The notes: generated from the letters alone by a model not told the origin. 64,000 bases of DNA from Nitrosomonas sp. Is79A3 (GCF_000219585.1 NC_015731.1:3472001-3536000); one strand, 5' to 3'. Shown: positions 53,113 through 63,261, counted from the stretch's first letter. Program-made: numbers and translations.

Positions 53113-53142
53113 GAAGCCGTTTTAGATTGATTCGGCTTTTAT
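53113..53142. terminator. Shared terminator between convergent RTX and cca genes
   Basis: AAGCCG at 53114-53119 pairs with CGGCTT at 53133-53138 and is followed by TTATT, a plausible terminator for the plus-strand RTX gene that overlaps the cca stop codon. Confidence 0.5.
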
Positions 53143-54354
53143 TCTGGCGATTCGCGCCTCGCGTACCTTCGCATTAATTGCCAGGGGTAATTTTGTGGAA
53201 TCCGAAAAACTCTGGCTTAATTCGGCTGCAATTGCACCGGCGTCTACACTTTTTGCTGCAACATAGGCCTGCTGAAACCGCTCAGCTTGAACATAAGCTT
53301 TTGTTGCATAACCGGGACGTCCATGAAAATCACACGCACAGGCTTGTAAAAATTCTTCGAATCTCCCAGGTTTCCGGTAGGCATCAACCGCTTGCAGTAT
53401 ATCCGCTAGCGTAGATGGCTTGAGTTCTTCCGCCCGATGCACATTACCGTGATAGCGGGCGACCAGTAACGCAAGATCACGGGAATCCTTGGGGATTCTG
53501 ATGCGTTCGCATAAATTCCGCGTCAAATCAATGCTGCGCTCTTCATGACCGATATGGCGCGGCCATTCCTCGGGCGGTGTCGTGCCTTTACCTAAATCAT
53601 GCGTCAGCGTTGCAAAACGCACTGGCAACGAATAATTCCTTACTGCAGCGTAATCAATGGCCAGCATGATGTGCAGCCCGGTATCGATTTCAGGGTGGGC
53701 ATGCGCCGGTTGTGGAACTCCAAATAACACATCGACCTCCGGCAAGATACGCGTCAGGGCACCGCATTCGCGCAGCACATAGAACATTCGTGAAGGATTT
53801 TCTTCCATCAGTCCGCGCGCAAGCTCTTGCCAGACGCGCTCAGGTACCAGCGCATCCACTTCACCGTTATGCACCATTTCACTCATCAGCGCCAATGTTT
53901 CCGGTGCAATGCGAAAACCGAAACGCGCCGCAAAGCGCGCAGCTCTGAGAATACGTACCGGATCTTCGGAAAATGCAGGACTGACATGGCGCAATATGCC
54001 AGCTTCCAAATCGGCGACACCGTTAAACGGGTCGATGATATTGCCTGTTTCGTCTTTGGCAATCGAATTGATGGTTAAGTCACGCCGCGCCAAATCTTCC
54101 TGCAAAGTGACTTGCGGTGAGGCAAACACCTCAAATCCCTTATACCCGAGTGAAATTTTTCGTTCGGTACGGGCCAATGCATACTGCTCATGGGTTTGCG
54201 GATGCAAAAAAACCGGAAAATCCTTGCCGACCGGACGATAACCTAAACGCTCCATTTCCTCTGGCGAAGCACCCACAACAACATAATCATGATCTTTGAC
54301 GGGCAACCCCAGCAGTTCATCGCGCACGGAACCACCCACCAGATAAGTCTTCAC
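53122..54354 (-). CDS. cca: Multifunctional CCA tRNA nucleotidyltransferase
   Basis: 410 residues (E. coli Cca is 412). The start codon is GTG. The nucleotidyltransferase head reads YLVGGSVRDELLGLPVKDHDYVVVG with the catalytic DxD (DHD), plus RDLTINSIA and RILRAARFAARFG of class II enzymes. A C-terminal HD domain reads LTHDLGKGTTPPEEW with HIGHEE, giving the phosphatase/2',3'-cyclic phosphodiesterase activities of the proteobacterial enzyme. It adds CCA to tRNA 3' ends. Followed by slt upstream on the same strand; likely co-transcribed with it. Confidence 0.95.
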   Translation of the reverse strand: MKTYLVGGSVRDELLGLPVKDHDYVVVGASPEEMERLGYRPVGKDFPVFLHPQTHEQYALARTERKISLGYKGFEVFASPQVTLQEDLARRDLTINSIAKDETGNIIDPFNGVADLEAGILRHVSPAFSEDPVRILRAARFAARFGFRIAPETLALMSEMVHNGEVDALVPERVWQELARGLMEENPSRMFYVLRECGALTRILPEVDVLFGVPQPAHAHPEIDTGLHIMLAIDYAAVRNYSLPVRFATLTHDLGKGTTPPEEWPRHIGHEERSIDLTRNLCERIRIPKDSRDLALLVARYHGNVHRAEELKPSTLADILQAVDAYRKPGRFEEFLQACACDFHGRPGYATKAYVQAERFQQAYVAAKSVDAGAIAAELSQSFSDSTKLPLAINAKVREARIARIKAESI

Positions 54355-54396
54355 TGTTTACTCTAATCGCAGAATGAATGAAAGTTTAACCAACCG

Positions 54397-56313
54397 TTAT
54401 TTCGCCGCCCGCACGACACCCAGACGCTGCTTAAGCGTTGGCGAATCGTGTCCATGATCCAAAACTTTGGCGTAATACATCGAGTTCTTCAAGACCTTTT
54501 TGACGTAATCGCGGGTTTCATTAAAAGGAATCGTCTCAGCATAAATCGCACCCTCCAGCGGCATGGTATTGTCGCGCCAGCGCCTGGCTCGTCCCGGCCC
54601 GGCATTATAAGCGGCTGAAGCCAGCAGCGGCTGATTGTCCAGCGTACCGAGCACATGCTTGAGATAATACGTGCCCAGTTGCAGATTGGTATTCACGTCC
54701 ACCACGATATTCTGGCGGAAATTTTGTATGCCCAACTGCTTGGCAACCCATTCGGCAGTAGCGGGCATCAACTGCATTAAGCCCGCCGCCCCGGCATGGG
54801 ATTTGATATCCGCAATGAAACGGCTTTCCTGCCGGATTAGACCATAGACCCAGGCTTCATCCAGCTCATGTTGCCGCAAAACCTTTTTGAGTGTTTCCCG
54901 ATGCGGTGACAAAAAGCGCAGACTAAAATCATGCTGCGATACGGTCCGATTTGCGGTGTTAATCGCGCGATCATACATACCATGACGGCGGGCTACTTCT
55001 GCTGCTGCCAGTAACTCTGGGTCGCTAAAATTTCGGACGGTCCAGCTCCATTCACGGTACGCTTCGGTACGTAAATTCATACGGGAAAAAGCCAAAGCGC
55101 GCTGTATGCCAGGTTTATGCTCCATTGCGGACACTTCACCGCTGCTGACACGATAGGTTTTGTCCGCAATACTGAGCATTGTCCCCAGTTCTTCTCTCGC
55201 CAATTGGCCGTAAAAACTGTGTTCATCGCTGAGCGGAATAAGAATGTTATGCGCTTCCAGCGCTTCCCCTTTTGTTTTTAATGCGCGGGCTTTCCAGTAA
55301 CGCCACGTATCAACCTGCTGCTCGGCTGGCGACATTCTGTTGATGGTTCTCAGGACTTCGTCCCAGTTGGTAACCCGTAATGCGGCACGTACCTGCCACG
55401 CGAGCACGGTATCCGAAGGCGGGTAAGGCTGCGCGGTATTTTGCGCTTCTCTGAACCAATCCAGTGCACGGGAATCATGCCGCATTGCGGCCCGATATCC
55501 CAGTCTTCCGAGGAAATAAGACCGGTCGGATGCGGTGAGCTGATCTTTTATTTTTAGCCACTGCACATACGCTTGATTAGTATCGTTGCGCAGCAAGCGC
55601 AGCAATGCAAACAGCACAATTTCACGGTCACTACGCGTCTTGATTTTGCTTTTCAGCGTCTCCAGGTAACGCTGCGGATTCTTCGCGGCATTATTCAAAT
55701 CGGCGCTGTTCAGCGCATCGTTGCCAGTTAAATAACGATTAACATGTGTGGCCACGGCGGTTTGACCTTCTTCCAGCGCAGCCCGGATCCGTGTCCAGAT
55801 ATCTTGCTGAGAGATCTGCCCGCTGGAAATAAGCGCTTGAAAAATGGGTGTGCAACTATCCGGCATGCTGGTAGGCGTAGACCACAATGATCGCGCGTCC
55901 GTCAGTGCCGTTTTATCAGAGGCACTCAGGCGGCGCTGATAGTAATAGCACAATAGCTCGGTATCCTTATTGCCCAGCAGTGGGTATTCAGCGTCAAAAA
56001 GCTGCCATTGTTGATTTTTTCCCAGTATCTTGAGCCAGTCGGCCCGCAACCGGTCTGCAACCAGACTGCCTTCGTGCCGCTGCAAAAAATTTCTGATCGT
56101 TGCGATATCGGTCGTTTGCAACACCATGCGGAATTGATAATATTCGACATAAGGCCATAGCGCGTGGCGCTGCAACCGTCTGGCATAATCGTCTAGGCGC
56201 TTCGCATCGCCAGTCTGGAATGCCTGCCGGGCGGCAAGAAAATCGCTGTCCTGGTTTGCTGATAACGTTCCAGCATAAGCTAAAAGGATTAATCCAAAAA
56301 GGTAATTTCTCAT
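54397..56313 (-). CDS. slt: Soluble lytic murein transglycosylase Slt70-like
   Basis: 638 residues from the ATG at 56313 (MRNYLFGLILLAYAGTLSA, a signal peptide); the longer frame begins at a TTG upstream. The long alpha-superhelix of Slt70 occupies residues about 25-440. The C-terminal goose-type lysozyme domain has the catalytic Glu in WVYGLIRQESRFIADIKSHA, and GAAGLMQLMPATAEW and AYNAGPGRARRWR complete the SLT motif set. It cleaves the glycan backbone of peptidoglycan in the periplasm to give anhydromuropeptides. It precedes cca by 42 bases. Confidence 0.93.
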   Translation of the reverse strand: MRNYLFGLILLAYAGTLSANQDSDFLAARQAFQTGDAKRLDDYARRLQRHALWPYVEYYQFRMVLQTTDIATIRNFLQRHEGSLVADRLRADWLKILGKNQQWQLFDAEYPLLGNKDTELLCYYYQRRLSASDKTALTDARSLWSTPTSMPDSCTPIFQALISSGQISQQDIWTRIRAALEEGQTAVATHVNRYLTGNDALNSADLNNAAKNPQRYLETLKSKIKTRSDREIVLFALLRLLRNDTNQAYVQWLKIKDQLTASDRSYFLGRLGYRAAMRHDSRALDWFREAQNTAQPYPPSDTVLAWQVRAALRVTNWDEVLRTINRMSPAEQQVDTWRYWKARALKTKGEALEAHNILIPLSDEHSFYGQLAREELGTMLSIADKTYRVSSGEVSAMEHKPGIQRALAFSRMNLRTEAYREWSWTVRNFSDPELLAAAEVARRHGMYDRAINTANRTVSQHDFSLRFLSPHRETLKKVLRQHELDEAWVYGLIRQESRFIADIKSHAGAAGLMQLMPATAEWVAKQLGIQNFRQNIVVDVNTNLQLGTYYLKHVLGTLDNQPLLASAAYNAGPGRARRWRDNTMPLEGAIYAETIPFNETRDYVKKVLKNSMYYAKVLDHGHDSPTLKQRLGVVRAAK

Positions 56314-56470
56314 AGCTAATAAAGTACAACCAATGGAGACTACAATAAAGAGACGGAAACGAGCACTCTGCAATCAATCCGGATTATCGCAGCAGCGCCG
56401 CGATAATCCAGTGTCATGCTTCAAGTTGATGTGAAATTTTAACGGCCAGTCTATAAACCGGCAATAACTT

Positions 56471-57814
56471 TCAAATGACGCCCTGACCCAGCATGGCTTC
56501 GGCTACTTTAACAAAACCAGCGATATTGGCGCCATCCACATAATTAACGCTGCCATCGGGTTTGGTGCCGTACTTCAGGCAGGATTTGTGAATTGCCTGC
56601 ATAATTTCCTGCAAGCGCACATCCACTTCTTCCCGTGACCAGGACATGCGCATTGCATTTTGGCTCATTTCCAGCCCGGACGTTGCCACACCGCCCGCAT
56701 TACTCGCTTTACCCGGCGCATACAGTACCTTGTTATGGATAAAACACTCAACGGCTTCCGCAGTTGATGGCATGTTGGCGCCTTCTGCAACACAAATAAC
56801 ACCATTTTTAACCAGGGTTTGCGCGTCCTCGCCATTGATTTCATTTTGTGTCGCGCACGGCAATGCCACTTGCACTGGCACATGCCAAGGTTTTACACCC
56901 GGCAAGTAAGTTACATTGACACGTTTGGCATATTCATCCAGACGCGCATACAAATGATTTTTTACTTCGACCAAGACCGCCAGTTTTTCCGGGGTAAAGC
57001 CAGCTTCATCCACAATCGTGCCGCTGGAATCGGATACAGTAACCACCTTGGCGCCTTGCGACATCGCTTTTTCCACGGCAAATTGCGCGACATTGCCCGA
57101 ACCGGAAACAGAAACACGCATGCCTTCCAGATAACGCCCGGCATGCCTCAACACTTCCTGGGCAAAATACACCGTGCCATAACCGGTTGCTTCCGGACGA
57201 ATCAATGATCCGCCAAAACTCAGTCCTTTCCCGGTAAACACACAATCCGCGCGATTGGATAATTTTTTCATCATACCCGCCATGAATCCGACTTCACGCC
57301 CGCCCACACCGATATCGCCTGCGGGAACGTCAGTATCGGAGCCGATATGCCGGAATAGCTCACTCATAAAAGCCTGACAGAAACGCATAATTTCGCCAGG
57401 GCTTTTCCCTTTCGGATCAAAATCGGAACCGCCTTTACCGCCGCCCATCGGCAACGTCGTCAATGCATTCTTAAAGGTCTGCTCAAACGCCAGGAATTTA
57501 AGAATCGATAAATTCACCGAAGGATGAAACCGGACGCCGCCTTTGTAAGGACCGATGGAAGAACTGTGTTGTATCCGGTAACCGCGATTAACTTTAACTT
57601 CACCATGATCATCAACCCAGGACACGCGAAATATAATCACCCGCTCCGGCTCGACCAAGCGATCCAGCAAGCCATGCTCCGCATAACGTGGATGTTCCAT
57701 AATAAAAGGCCACAAACTCTCCACGACCTCAGTAACCGCTTGCATGTACTCTGGTTGATTAGGATTACGCTCAGCCACATACGCGCTGAACTCTTGAAGG
57801 CTCTTATATTTCAT
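56471..57814 (-). CDS. gdhA: NADP-specific glutamate dehydrogenase
   Basis: 447 residues, the hexameric short form. Substrate domain motif LPMGGGKGGSDFDPKGKSPG with the catalytic Lys, PAGDIGVGGREVGFM, and the dinucleotide-binding VSGSGNVAQFA. It assimilates ammonium by reductive amination of 2-oxoglutarate, a central nitrogen route in ammonia-oxidising betaproteobacteria. GGGGAAATGAA precedes the ATG. Monocistronic; a large stem-loop lies upstream. Confidence 0.95.
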   Translation of the reverse strand: MKYKSLQEFSAYVAERNPNQPEYMQAVTEVVESLWPFIMEHPRYAEHGLLDRLVEPERVIIFRVSWVDDHGEVKVNRGYRIQHSSSIGPYKGGVRFHPSVNLSILKFLAFEQTFKNALTTLPMGGGKGGSDFDPKGKSPGEIMRFCQAFMSELFRHIGSDTDVPAGDIGVGGREVGFMAGMMKKLSNRADCVFTGKGLSFGGSLIRPEATGYGTVYFAQEVLRHAGRYLEGMRVSVSGSGNVAQFAVEKAMSQGAKVVTVSDSSGTIVDEAGFTPEKLAVLVEVKNHLYARLDEYAKRVNVTYLPGVKPWHVPVQVALPCATQNEINGEDAQTLVKNGVICVAEGANMPSTAEAVECFIHNKVLYAPGKASNAGGVATSGLEMSQNAMRMSWSREEVDVRLQEIMQAIHKSCLKYGTKPDGSVNYVDGANIAGFVKVAEAMLGQGVI

Positions 57815-58243
57815 TTCATTTCCCCGGTTAGTGAAAGGTTATTTCAAATAGCCTAATTCTGCCAAATTAATGTACAGGCTGCACTGTATTTTTATTAAAA
57901 ATGGGATTTTTTAGAAGTTATTTTCCAATAAGAAGATAACTTGAAATATCTATCCCTCTTACCAAGGATAGGTGATTCAAGTTATCTCGTCCATTAAAGG
58001 ATAAATCTGTTGAAGGAAAACTAAGGAATAAGGGAAAAACTGATTGCTATTTACCGTTTTAATTTAAAAGAATCATCATAAGATTTCTTGCTTCTTAAGA
58101 ATCTCGCGCTCCACTTATGAATACTTTAAGTACTTGTAATACTAAAACAATTAAACTTTTTCACTGTTCTGTGTATGGATGTATGCAATTGTTTCACCAA
58201 CTGTAGCAATAACCAATTATCTGCTGCTATCAAGGGGATAGTT
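57815..58243. promoter_or_regulatory. Divergent promoter region of gdhA and the RHS gene
   Basis: About 430 AT-rich bases. It contains the long stem-loop at 57934-57987 and AAGGGGATAG just before the RHS start. A minus-strand frame and a short upstream frame are shadows; no gene is called. Confidence 0.5.
57934..57987. promoter_or_regulatory. Long perfect stem-loop
   Basis: Outer stem AGATAACTTGAA (57934-57945) with TTCAAGTTATCT (57976-57987), a 4x4 internal loop, inner stem CTATCC (57950-57955) with GGATAG (57966-57971), and a 10-base loop. All 18 base pairs are perfect. It lies 120 bases upstream of gdhA and 257 bases before the RHS start. Possible regulatory hairpin or remnant of a small mobile element. 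Confidence 0.6.
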
Positions 58244-61200
58244 ATGACAGGAAATTTAATTCGCAATAAAAATAAGCATTTGCTTAATTTATTTTTGTTT
58301 TTTCTCCTGACATTATTATCTCTGGGATTCCAATCTACCCCAGCCAAAGCTGAAATAATTTCTTATCCTGCGCAACTTGAGGGGTGTCTGCTTGGAGGAG
58401 CCCCATTCGCATCTATTAAACCTACATGTCCTGCTACAATTGCGGCATATTACAATGCAACATCGGTTTCTTGTTCGCATGAGATAATTTATGAATCCCA
58501 AGATGTTACTTGCACTGCATCAGGTTTTCATATGGGGGCACCTTGGACTTGGACAATATCACAGAGAATGTGGCCATGGTATGTATGTTCATACGGTGGT
58601 AACCCTACTGGGGTAGCAGCATACAATTGTGAGCAAAACACTACAAATATTTACCCAGTAAAAAATTTAGGAGTTGATTCGAACAGCTGTGGGCTATATG
58701 CAGGAAACCCAATACATACTCGAACCGGCAACAAATATATATTTGAATCTGATTATAACTCTCACCCGCTTGAGTTTACTCGCATCTACCACGGCACGCA
58801 AAATACACTTGACCGGCACATCGGTATACGGTGGCGGCATAGTTATAGTACCAAACTGGTTTTTATCCAATCTTTAATTTTTGCAGAACGCCCCGATGGC
58901 AGAACGATATTTTTCAGGCTTAATGGTGGTCTATGGGTAGGTGATGGTGATATTTCCGATAAACTCATTGAAGTTCCCGGTAGCGGCTGGCAGCTGACCA
59001 CAGCCGATGACGCGATCGAAACCTACAACACTTCAGGTAAATTACTTTCCATCACTGATCGCAATGATCGCACGCAAACGCTCAATTATGACACCAACGG
59101 CCGCCTGGCAAGCGTTGCCGACGACACCGGTCGCGCACTGAGCTTTACCTACGATGGTTCCAGCCGCATCAATACGATGACTGATCCGGCAAATGGTGTC
59201 TTTCAATATACTTACGACGCTGCTGGCAATCTTGCTTCGGTGATCACACCCGATGCCAAAACCCGCACCTACCACTACAACGAACCCGCTTACACTAGCA
59301 ATGCGAATCTGCCCAATGCGCTAACCGGCATCACCGACGAGAACGGCGTGCGTTATGCGACTTATACGTATGATACGCAAGGCCGCGCAGTAGTGACCGA
59401 ACATGCGGGCGGTGCTGACCGGTATGTACTGGGCTACAGCGCAGATGGCAGCAACACCCTCGTTACCAATCCGCTGAATAGCCAATACACGCACACCTTC
59501 CAAACCATTCTTGGCGTGGCCAAAAGCACCGGTCAATCGCAACCGGCCGGTTCAGGGTGTAGTGCCGCTTCCAGTGCAACCACTTACGATGCCAACGGCA
59601 ATGTCGACAGCCGCGCCGATTTCAATGGCAATAAAACCTGCTATGCCTATGATCTGACCCGGAACCTGGAAATCGCCCGAATTGAAGGTTTGGCTGCTGG
59701 TGCCGCTTGTCCGGGCGATTTGCTCAGTTACACACCGGCCGCCAACAGCAGCGAGCGCAAAACCCTCACGACCTGGCATGCCAGTTTTCGGCTGCCCGCG
59801 CTCATCGCTGAATCTAAGCGCGAAACCAGCTATGTGTATGATACTCACGGCAACGTCACACAGCATCAAATTAAAGACACCACCACCAATGCCACGCGCA
59901 CGTGGAATACCAGCTATAGTTATCACCCCGGCGTTCCCGGCGTGATCCTGCAAAAATCCGAAGACGGCCCGCGCTTTGATGTAACCGATGTCACCACCAC
60001 CGATTATTACGCGCCGGATGCTGCCTGTGCGGGTGGTCATTTGGGTTGCCGCGCACAAGTTGCCAGCATCACCAACGCATTGGGTCATATCACGCAAATC
60101 ACGCGTTATAACGCCCACGGCCAGCCGGAAGAAATTATTGATCCGAATGGCTTGACCACAATACTTGCCTACGATATGCGCCAACGACTGCTGTCGCGCA
60201 CCAGCGGCACAAAAATTACCAGCTACCAGTATGACGGCGTGGGGCAGCTCAAAAAAATTATTTTTCCGGATAACAGTTTCTTAAGCTACACCTTTGATGC
60301 CGCGCATCGTTTGACCGATATTACGGATAATCTCGGCAACCGCATCCACTACACGCTGGATAACATAGGTAACCGCACTAAGGAAGAACTTTTCGATCCG
60401 TTCAATAACCTGACAAAAACCCAACAACGCGAATTCGATGCGTTAAGCCGTCTGTGGAAAGACATCGGCGCACAAAGCCAGATCACCCAGTACCAATACG
60501 ACGCGCAAGGCAATCTGAAGCAAATCACCGATCCGCTGCTGCATACCGCAGCCTATCAGTTTGATACGCTCAATCGCTTGACACAGACCACCGATCCAGC
60601 CAACGGCCATACCCGGCAAACCCTGGACGCGCTTGATCAGATCACGCAAGTCTCCGATCCGCGAGACATAGCCACCACCTACACGGTCAACGGCTTTGGC
60701 GATATCACCCAGGAAATCTCAGCCGATCGCAGCACGATCACTTACACCTATGATACCGGCGTTAACCTCAAAACGGTAACCGATGCGCGCGGTGTCAAAC
60801 ATACCTATACCTGGGATGCGCTCAATCGCCCGACCAAGCGTACCCATACCACAGTGACCGGAGTTCCCGGCGCAACCGCGCTGGTCTGGAGCTACGATAC
60901 CGGCACCAATGGCATTGGGCGCCTGACCGGCATGACGGATGAATCCGGCTCTACCAGCTTCAGCTATGACTTGCATGGCCGTCTGCTCAACAAAACCCAA
61001 ATCACCAAGATCGGTACCATCAATTACACCCAGACGCTGAGCTACCAATACGACAGCTTTGGCCGCGTTGAGCAAATGGTTTATCCTTCCGGCATGCAAG
61101 TCAGCACCACCTATGGTGCCGATGGCCGCCCAATTGAAATTCGTGTTAATGGCAGCCTGCTCCTCAGCAATATCGCTTATCAACCGTTTGGTGAACCCAA

Positions 61201-62629
61201 AAGCTGGGTGTGGGGAAATAATCAGGCGTATACACGCAGTTTCGACTTCGATGGTCGGCTCAAAACCCATCCTATAGGCAGCGACACCCGCACACTCACC
61301 TACGATGCCGCCAGCCGCATCACGCAAATGACCGATACCAATCCGGTGACTAACCGCACCTATGATTATGACGCGCTGGATCGTCTGATCAGCCAATCGG
61401 ACAACAGCGGATTCAAATTGTGGAATTACGATGCCAACAGTAACCGCACGACTGCGCAATTTGGCGGCACCGGTTATCCGTATACCGTGGCAACGGATAG
61501 TAATCGCCTACAAAATGTTGCCGGGCCGGTTACCAAAACTTACAGCTATGACGCAGCCGGTAATCCTCTGAGCAATGGCGCAACAACTTTTACCTGGAAT
61601 GCCGCTGGCAAACTCTCGGCCACAGTCAAGAACGCCAAAACGCACATCTATAAATACAATGCCCTGGATCAGCGCATCACCAAAAATGGTCCGTTGAATT
61701 CAAAGTTTTTCTTCTTCTATGATCCAACCGGGAAACTGATCGGTGAATACAAAGACAATTCCTTCACAACCACACCAGCAGATGATTGGTTAGTAAAACA
61801 AGAAACCATCTGGCTGGAAGATATTCCGGTAGCGGTGATCAAGAAAGCCACAGCCACCAGCCCGATCCAGGTGTACTTCATTCACGCCGATCATCTCAAT
61901 ACCCCGAGGGTGATCGTCAATCAAAACAACAACACCGTGTGGCGCTGGGAAAACACTCACGCCTTCGGTGCCAACCTGCCCGACGAAGACCCGGACGGCA
62001 ACGGCCAACTCTTTGAATACCCCCCTCGATTTCCCGGGCAGTATTTTGATAAGGAAACCGGCTTGCATTACAATTATTTCCGGTATTATGAGCCGGAAAC
62101 GGGAAGATATATCAGCCCTGATCCGATTGGGCTGGCAGGGGGTGTGAATGTTTATGGGTATGCTAGAGCTAACCCGATTTCATTTTTCGATTCGTTGGGA
62201 TTAGCAAGCTGCACATATAGTATTTCAGCAGGTCGCTTGATTTGTATACCAGACAGCCCTGTTAACCCTGTTGTAGATATTCCTGTAGCTTCAGGGAATA
62301 ATGGACGGAGTATGCAGTGCAAGAACAATCCTTCATGTATTAACATTCCAAATCGTGGTCCTATTCCAATAGGAATGTGGACTTGGAATATCAATGGGCC
62401 TGGGGCCGCCAATACCAAGTCTAATGGACGTCGTTTAGTCCCTGCTAAAGGTACGAATACTTTTGGCAGAAGTGGATTTCTTACTCATAGCTGCTTGAAT
62501 GCTTTTGGTGCTTCCTTAGGTCCTACATTTTGCTCTGAAGGTTGTATTACTGGTTCTGCTAATAGCATGCAACAACTTAATCAATTACTCGATGCAGAAC
62601 CCACAAGTACTTTAAATGTGATGGAGTAG
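58244..62629 (+). CDS. RHS-repeat toxin with Tlde1-like C-terminal domain
   Basis: 1461 residues from the ATG at 58244, preceded by AAGGGGATAGTT. It has a Sec signal peptide (FLFFLLTLLSLGF...AKA), a Cys-rich N-terminal section, a DUF6531-like HTRTGNKYIFESDYNSHPL, and many YD repeats (SYDAAGNP, YDALDRLI, YDAQGNLKQI). The RHS core ends RYYEPETGRYISPDPIGLAG and FFDSLGL at about residue 1318. The variable tip (about 1319-1461) includes INIPNRGPIPIGMWTW and FGRSGFLTHS, with His 1415 and Cys 1434 in SEGCI, the His...SxGC pair of Tlde1 (DUF2778) L,D-transpeptidase-fold peptidoglycan toxins. The tip and downstream genes are richer in A and T than the RHS core. Confidence 0.85.
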   Translation: MTGNLIRNKNKHLLNLFLFFLLTLLSLGFQSTPAKAEIISYPAQLEGCLLGGAPFASIKPTCPATIAAYYNATSVSCSHEIIYESQDVTCTASGFHMGAPWTWTISQRMWPWYVCSYGGNPTGVAAYNCEQNTTNIYPVKNLGVDSNSCGLYAGNPIHTRTGNKYIFESDYNSHPLEFTRIYHGTQNTLDRHIGIRWRHSYSTKLVFIQSLIFAERPDGRTIFFRLNGGLWVGDGDISDKLIEVPGSGWQLTTADDAIETYNTSGKLLSITDRNDRTQTLNYDTNGRLASVADDTGRALSFTYDGSSRINTMTDPANGVFQYTYDAAGNLASVITPDAKTRTYHYNEPAYTSNANLPNALTGITDENGVRYATYTYDTQGRAVVTEHAGGADRYVLGYSADGSNTLVTNPLNSQYTHTFQTILGVAKSTGQSQPAGSGCSAASSATTYDANGNVDSRADFNGNKTCYAYDLTRNLEIARIEGLAAGAACPGDLLSYTPAANSSERKTLTTWHASFRLPALIAESKRETSYVYDTHGNVTQHQIKDTTTNATRTWNTSYSYHPGVPGVILQKSEDGPRFDVTDVTTTDYYAPDAACAGGHLGCRAQVASITNALGHITQITRYNAHGQPEEIIDPNGLTTILAYDMRQRLLSRTSGTKITSYQYDGVGQLKKIIFPDNSFLSYTFDAAHRLTDITDNLGNRIHYTLDNIGNRTKEELFDPFNNLTKTQQREFDALSRLWKDIGAQSQITQYQYDAQGNLKQITDPLLHTAAYQFDTLNRLTQTTDPANGHTRQTLDALDQITQVSDPRDIATTYTVNGFGDITQEISADRSTITYTYDTGVNLKTVTDARGVKHTYTWDALNRPTKRTHTTVTGVPGATALVWSYDTGTNGIGRLTGMTDESGSTSFSYDLHGRLLNKTQITKIGTINYTQTLSYQYDSFGRVEQMVYPSGMQVSTTYGADGRPIEIRVNGSLLLSNIAYQPFGEPKSWVWGNNQAYTRSFDFDGRLKTHPIGSDTRTLTYDAASRITQMTDTNPVTNRTYDYDALDRLISQSDNSGFKLWNYDANSNRTTAQFGGTGYPYTVATDSNRLQNVAGPVTKTYSYDAAGNPLSNGATTFTWNAAGKLSATVKNAKTHIYKYNALDQRITKNGPLNSKFFFFYDPTGKLIGEYKDNSFTTTPADDWLVKQETIWLEDIPVAVIKKATATSPIQVYFIHADHLNTPRVIVNQNNNTVWRWENTHAFGANLPDEDPDGNGQLFEYPPRFPGQYFDKETGLHYNYFRYYEPETGRYISPDPIGLAGGVNVYGYARANPISFFDSLGLASCTYSISAGRLICIPDSPVNPVVDIPVASGNNGRSMQCKNNPSCINIPNRGPIPIGMWTWNINGPGAANTKSNGRRLVPAKGTNTFGRSGFLTHSCLNAFGASLGPTFCSEGCITGSANSMQQLNQLLDAEPTSTLNVME
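61439..61718 (+). repeat. RHS core segment repeated downstream (copy 1)
   Basis: This part of the RHS coding region, beginning at SNRTTAQFGGTG, reappears at 63262-63540 with scattered synonymous and non-synonymous changes. Confidence 0.85.
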
Positions 62630-62631
62630 AA

Positions 62632-63135
62632 ATGAAGAAATTCATTATTTTTGCATGCTTGTTAAGTTTTACTTCTTTTTCGGCTTATGCCGAAAAAGAA
62701 AAAACTCGAGATCAGCGTGAAATTGAAATGGCGGAGAGTGCTGTATTCTGGGCACTTGTAAGTAAAGATATAGCTGCCGATAATCAAGCAGAATTGGGCT
62801 TAATCATACTTGGAATTAAAAATTCTCCCAGCGCATTAAAACACCTAGTGAAGCTTATGAGGTACAGAATTGATGCAGGATTATCAGAAAACTATACGTG
62901 CTATACCTTAGACAAAAGTAAGAAGGTACTCACTTACTTAAAAAATGTTAAACCGGATGAGTTGGTGAAACAATGTCAATTGGAATTTGAGATTCATAAA
63001 CAACATAATCCTCGGCTATTTGAGAAAATTCAACCAAGTGATATTTGCTCTAATCAAACGCAAATAAAAGATCGAACTCAATTTCTTATTGAAGGCATTC
63101 TCTCTGAACAGCGTTGTGCGGCTGAGGATTTTTGA
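62632..63135 (+). CDS. Probable periplasmic immunity protein for the RHS toxin
   Basis: 167 residues. The ATG lies two bases after the RHS stop, as expected for a cognate immunity gene. A Sec signal peptide (KKFIIFACLLSFTSFSAYA) is followed by a helical, Cys-containing mature part (YTCYTLDKSKKV, EQRCAAEDF). No family is recognised. Tlde1-type toxins act on peptidoglycan, and their immunity proteins sit in the periplasm, so the signal peptide matches the tip. AT-rich composition agrees with acquired cassette DNA. Confidence 0.7.
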   Translation: MKKFIIFACLLSFTSFSAYAEKEKTRDQREIEMAESAVFWALVSKDIAADNQAELGLIILGIKNSPSALKHLVKLMRYRIDAGLSENYTCYTLDKSKKVLTYLKNVKPDELVKQCQLEFEIHKQHNPRLFEKIQPSDICSNQTQIKDRTQFLIEGILSEQRCAAEDF

Positions 63136-63261
63136 TTTTTCTGTAGATAACTATGCGAACCTTGAAGCAACCTAGAAAATATAACTTTTTAGTCAGCAAG
63201 TAGCCTGGATAAGCTTGCGTCATCCGGGAGTCACCTTGATCCAAACTTTGAAAGCTTGAAA
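63136..63261. other. Intergenic stretch with a REP-like fragment
   Basis: About 126 bases between the immunity gene and the displaced RHS fragment. GCCTGGAT and ATCCGGG around 63203-63227 form an imperfect hairpin reminiscent of dispersed intergenic repeats. The join to the RHS fragment at 63262 is abrupt and marks the recombination edge. Confidence 0.35.

Noticed and set aside
60719..61459. Long open frame on the minus strand inside the RHS gene (also 59552-60184).
   Set aside because: Antisense to well-supported YD repeats, with no start signal or family; it follows from the regular codon pattern.
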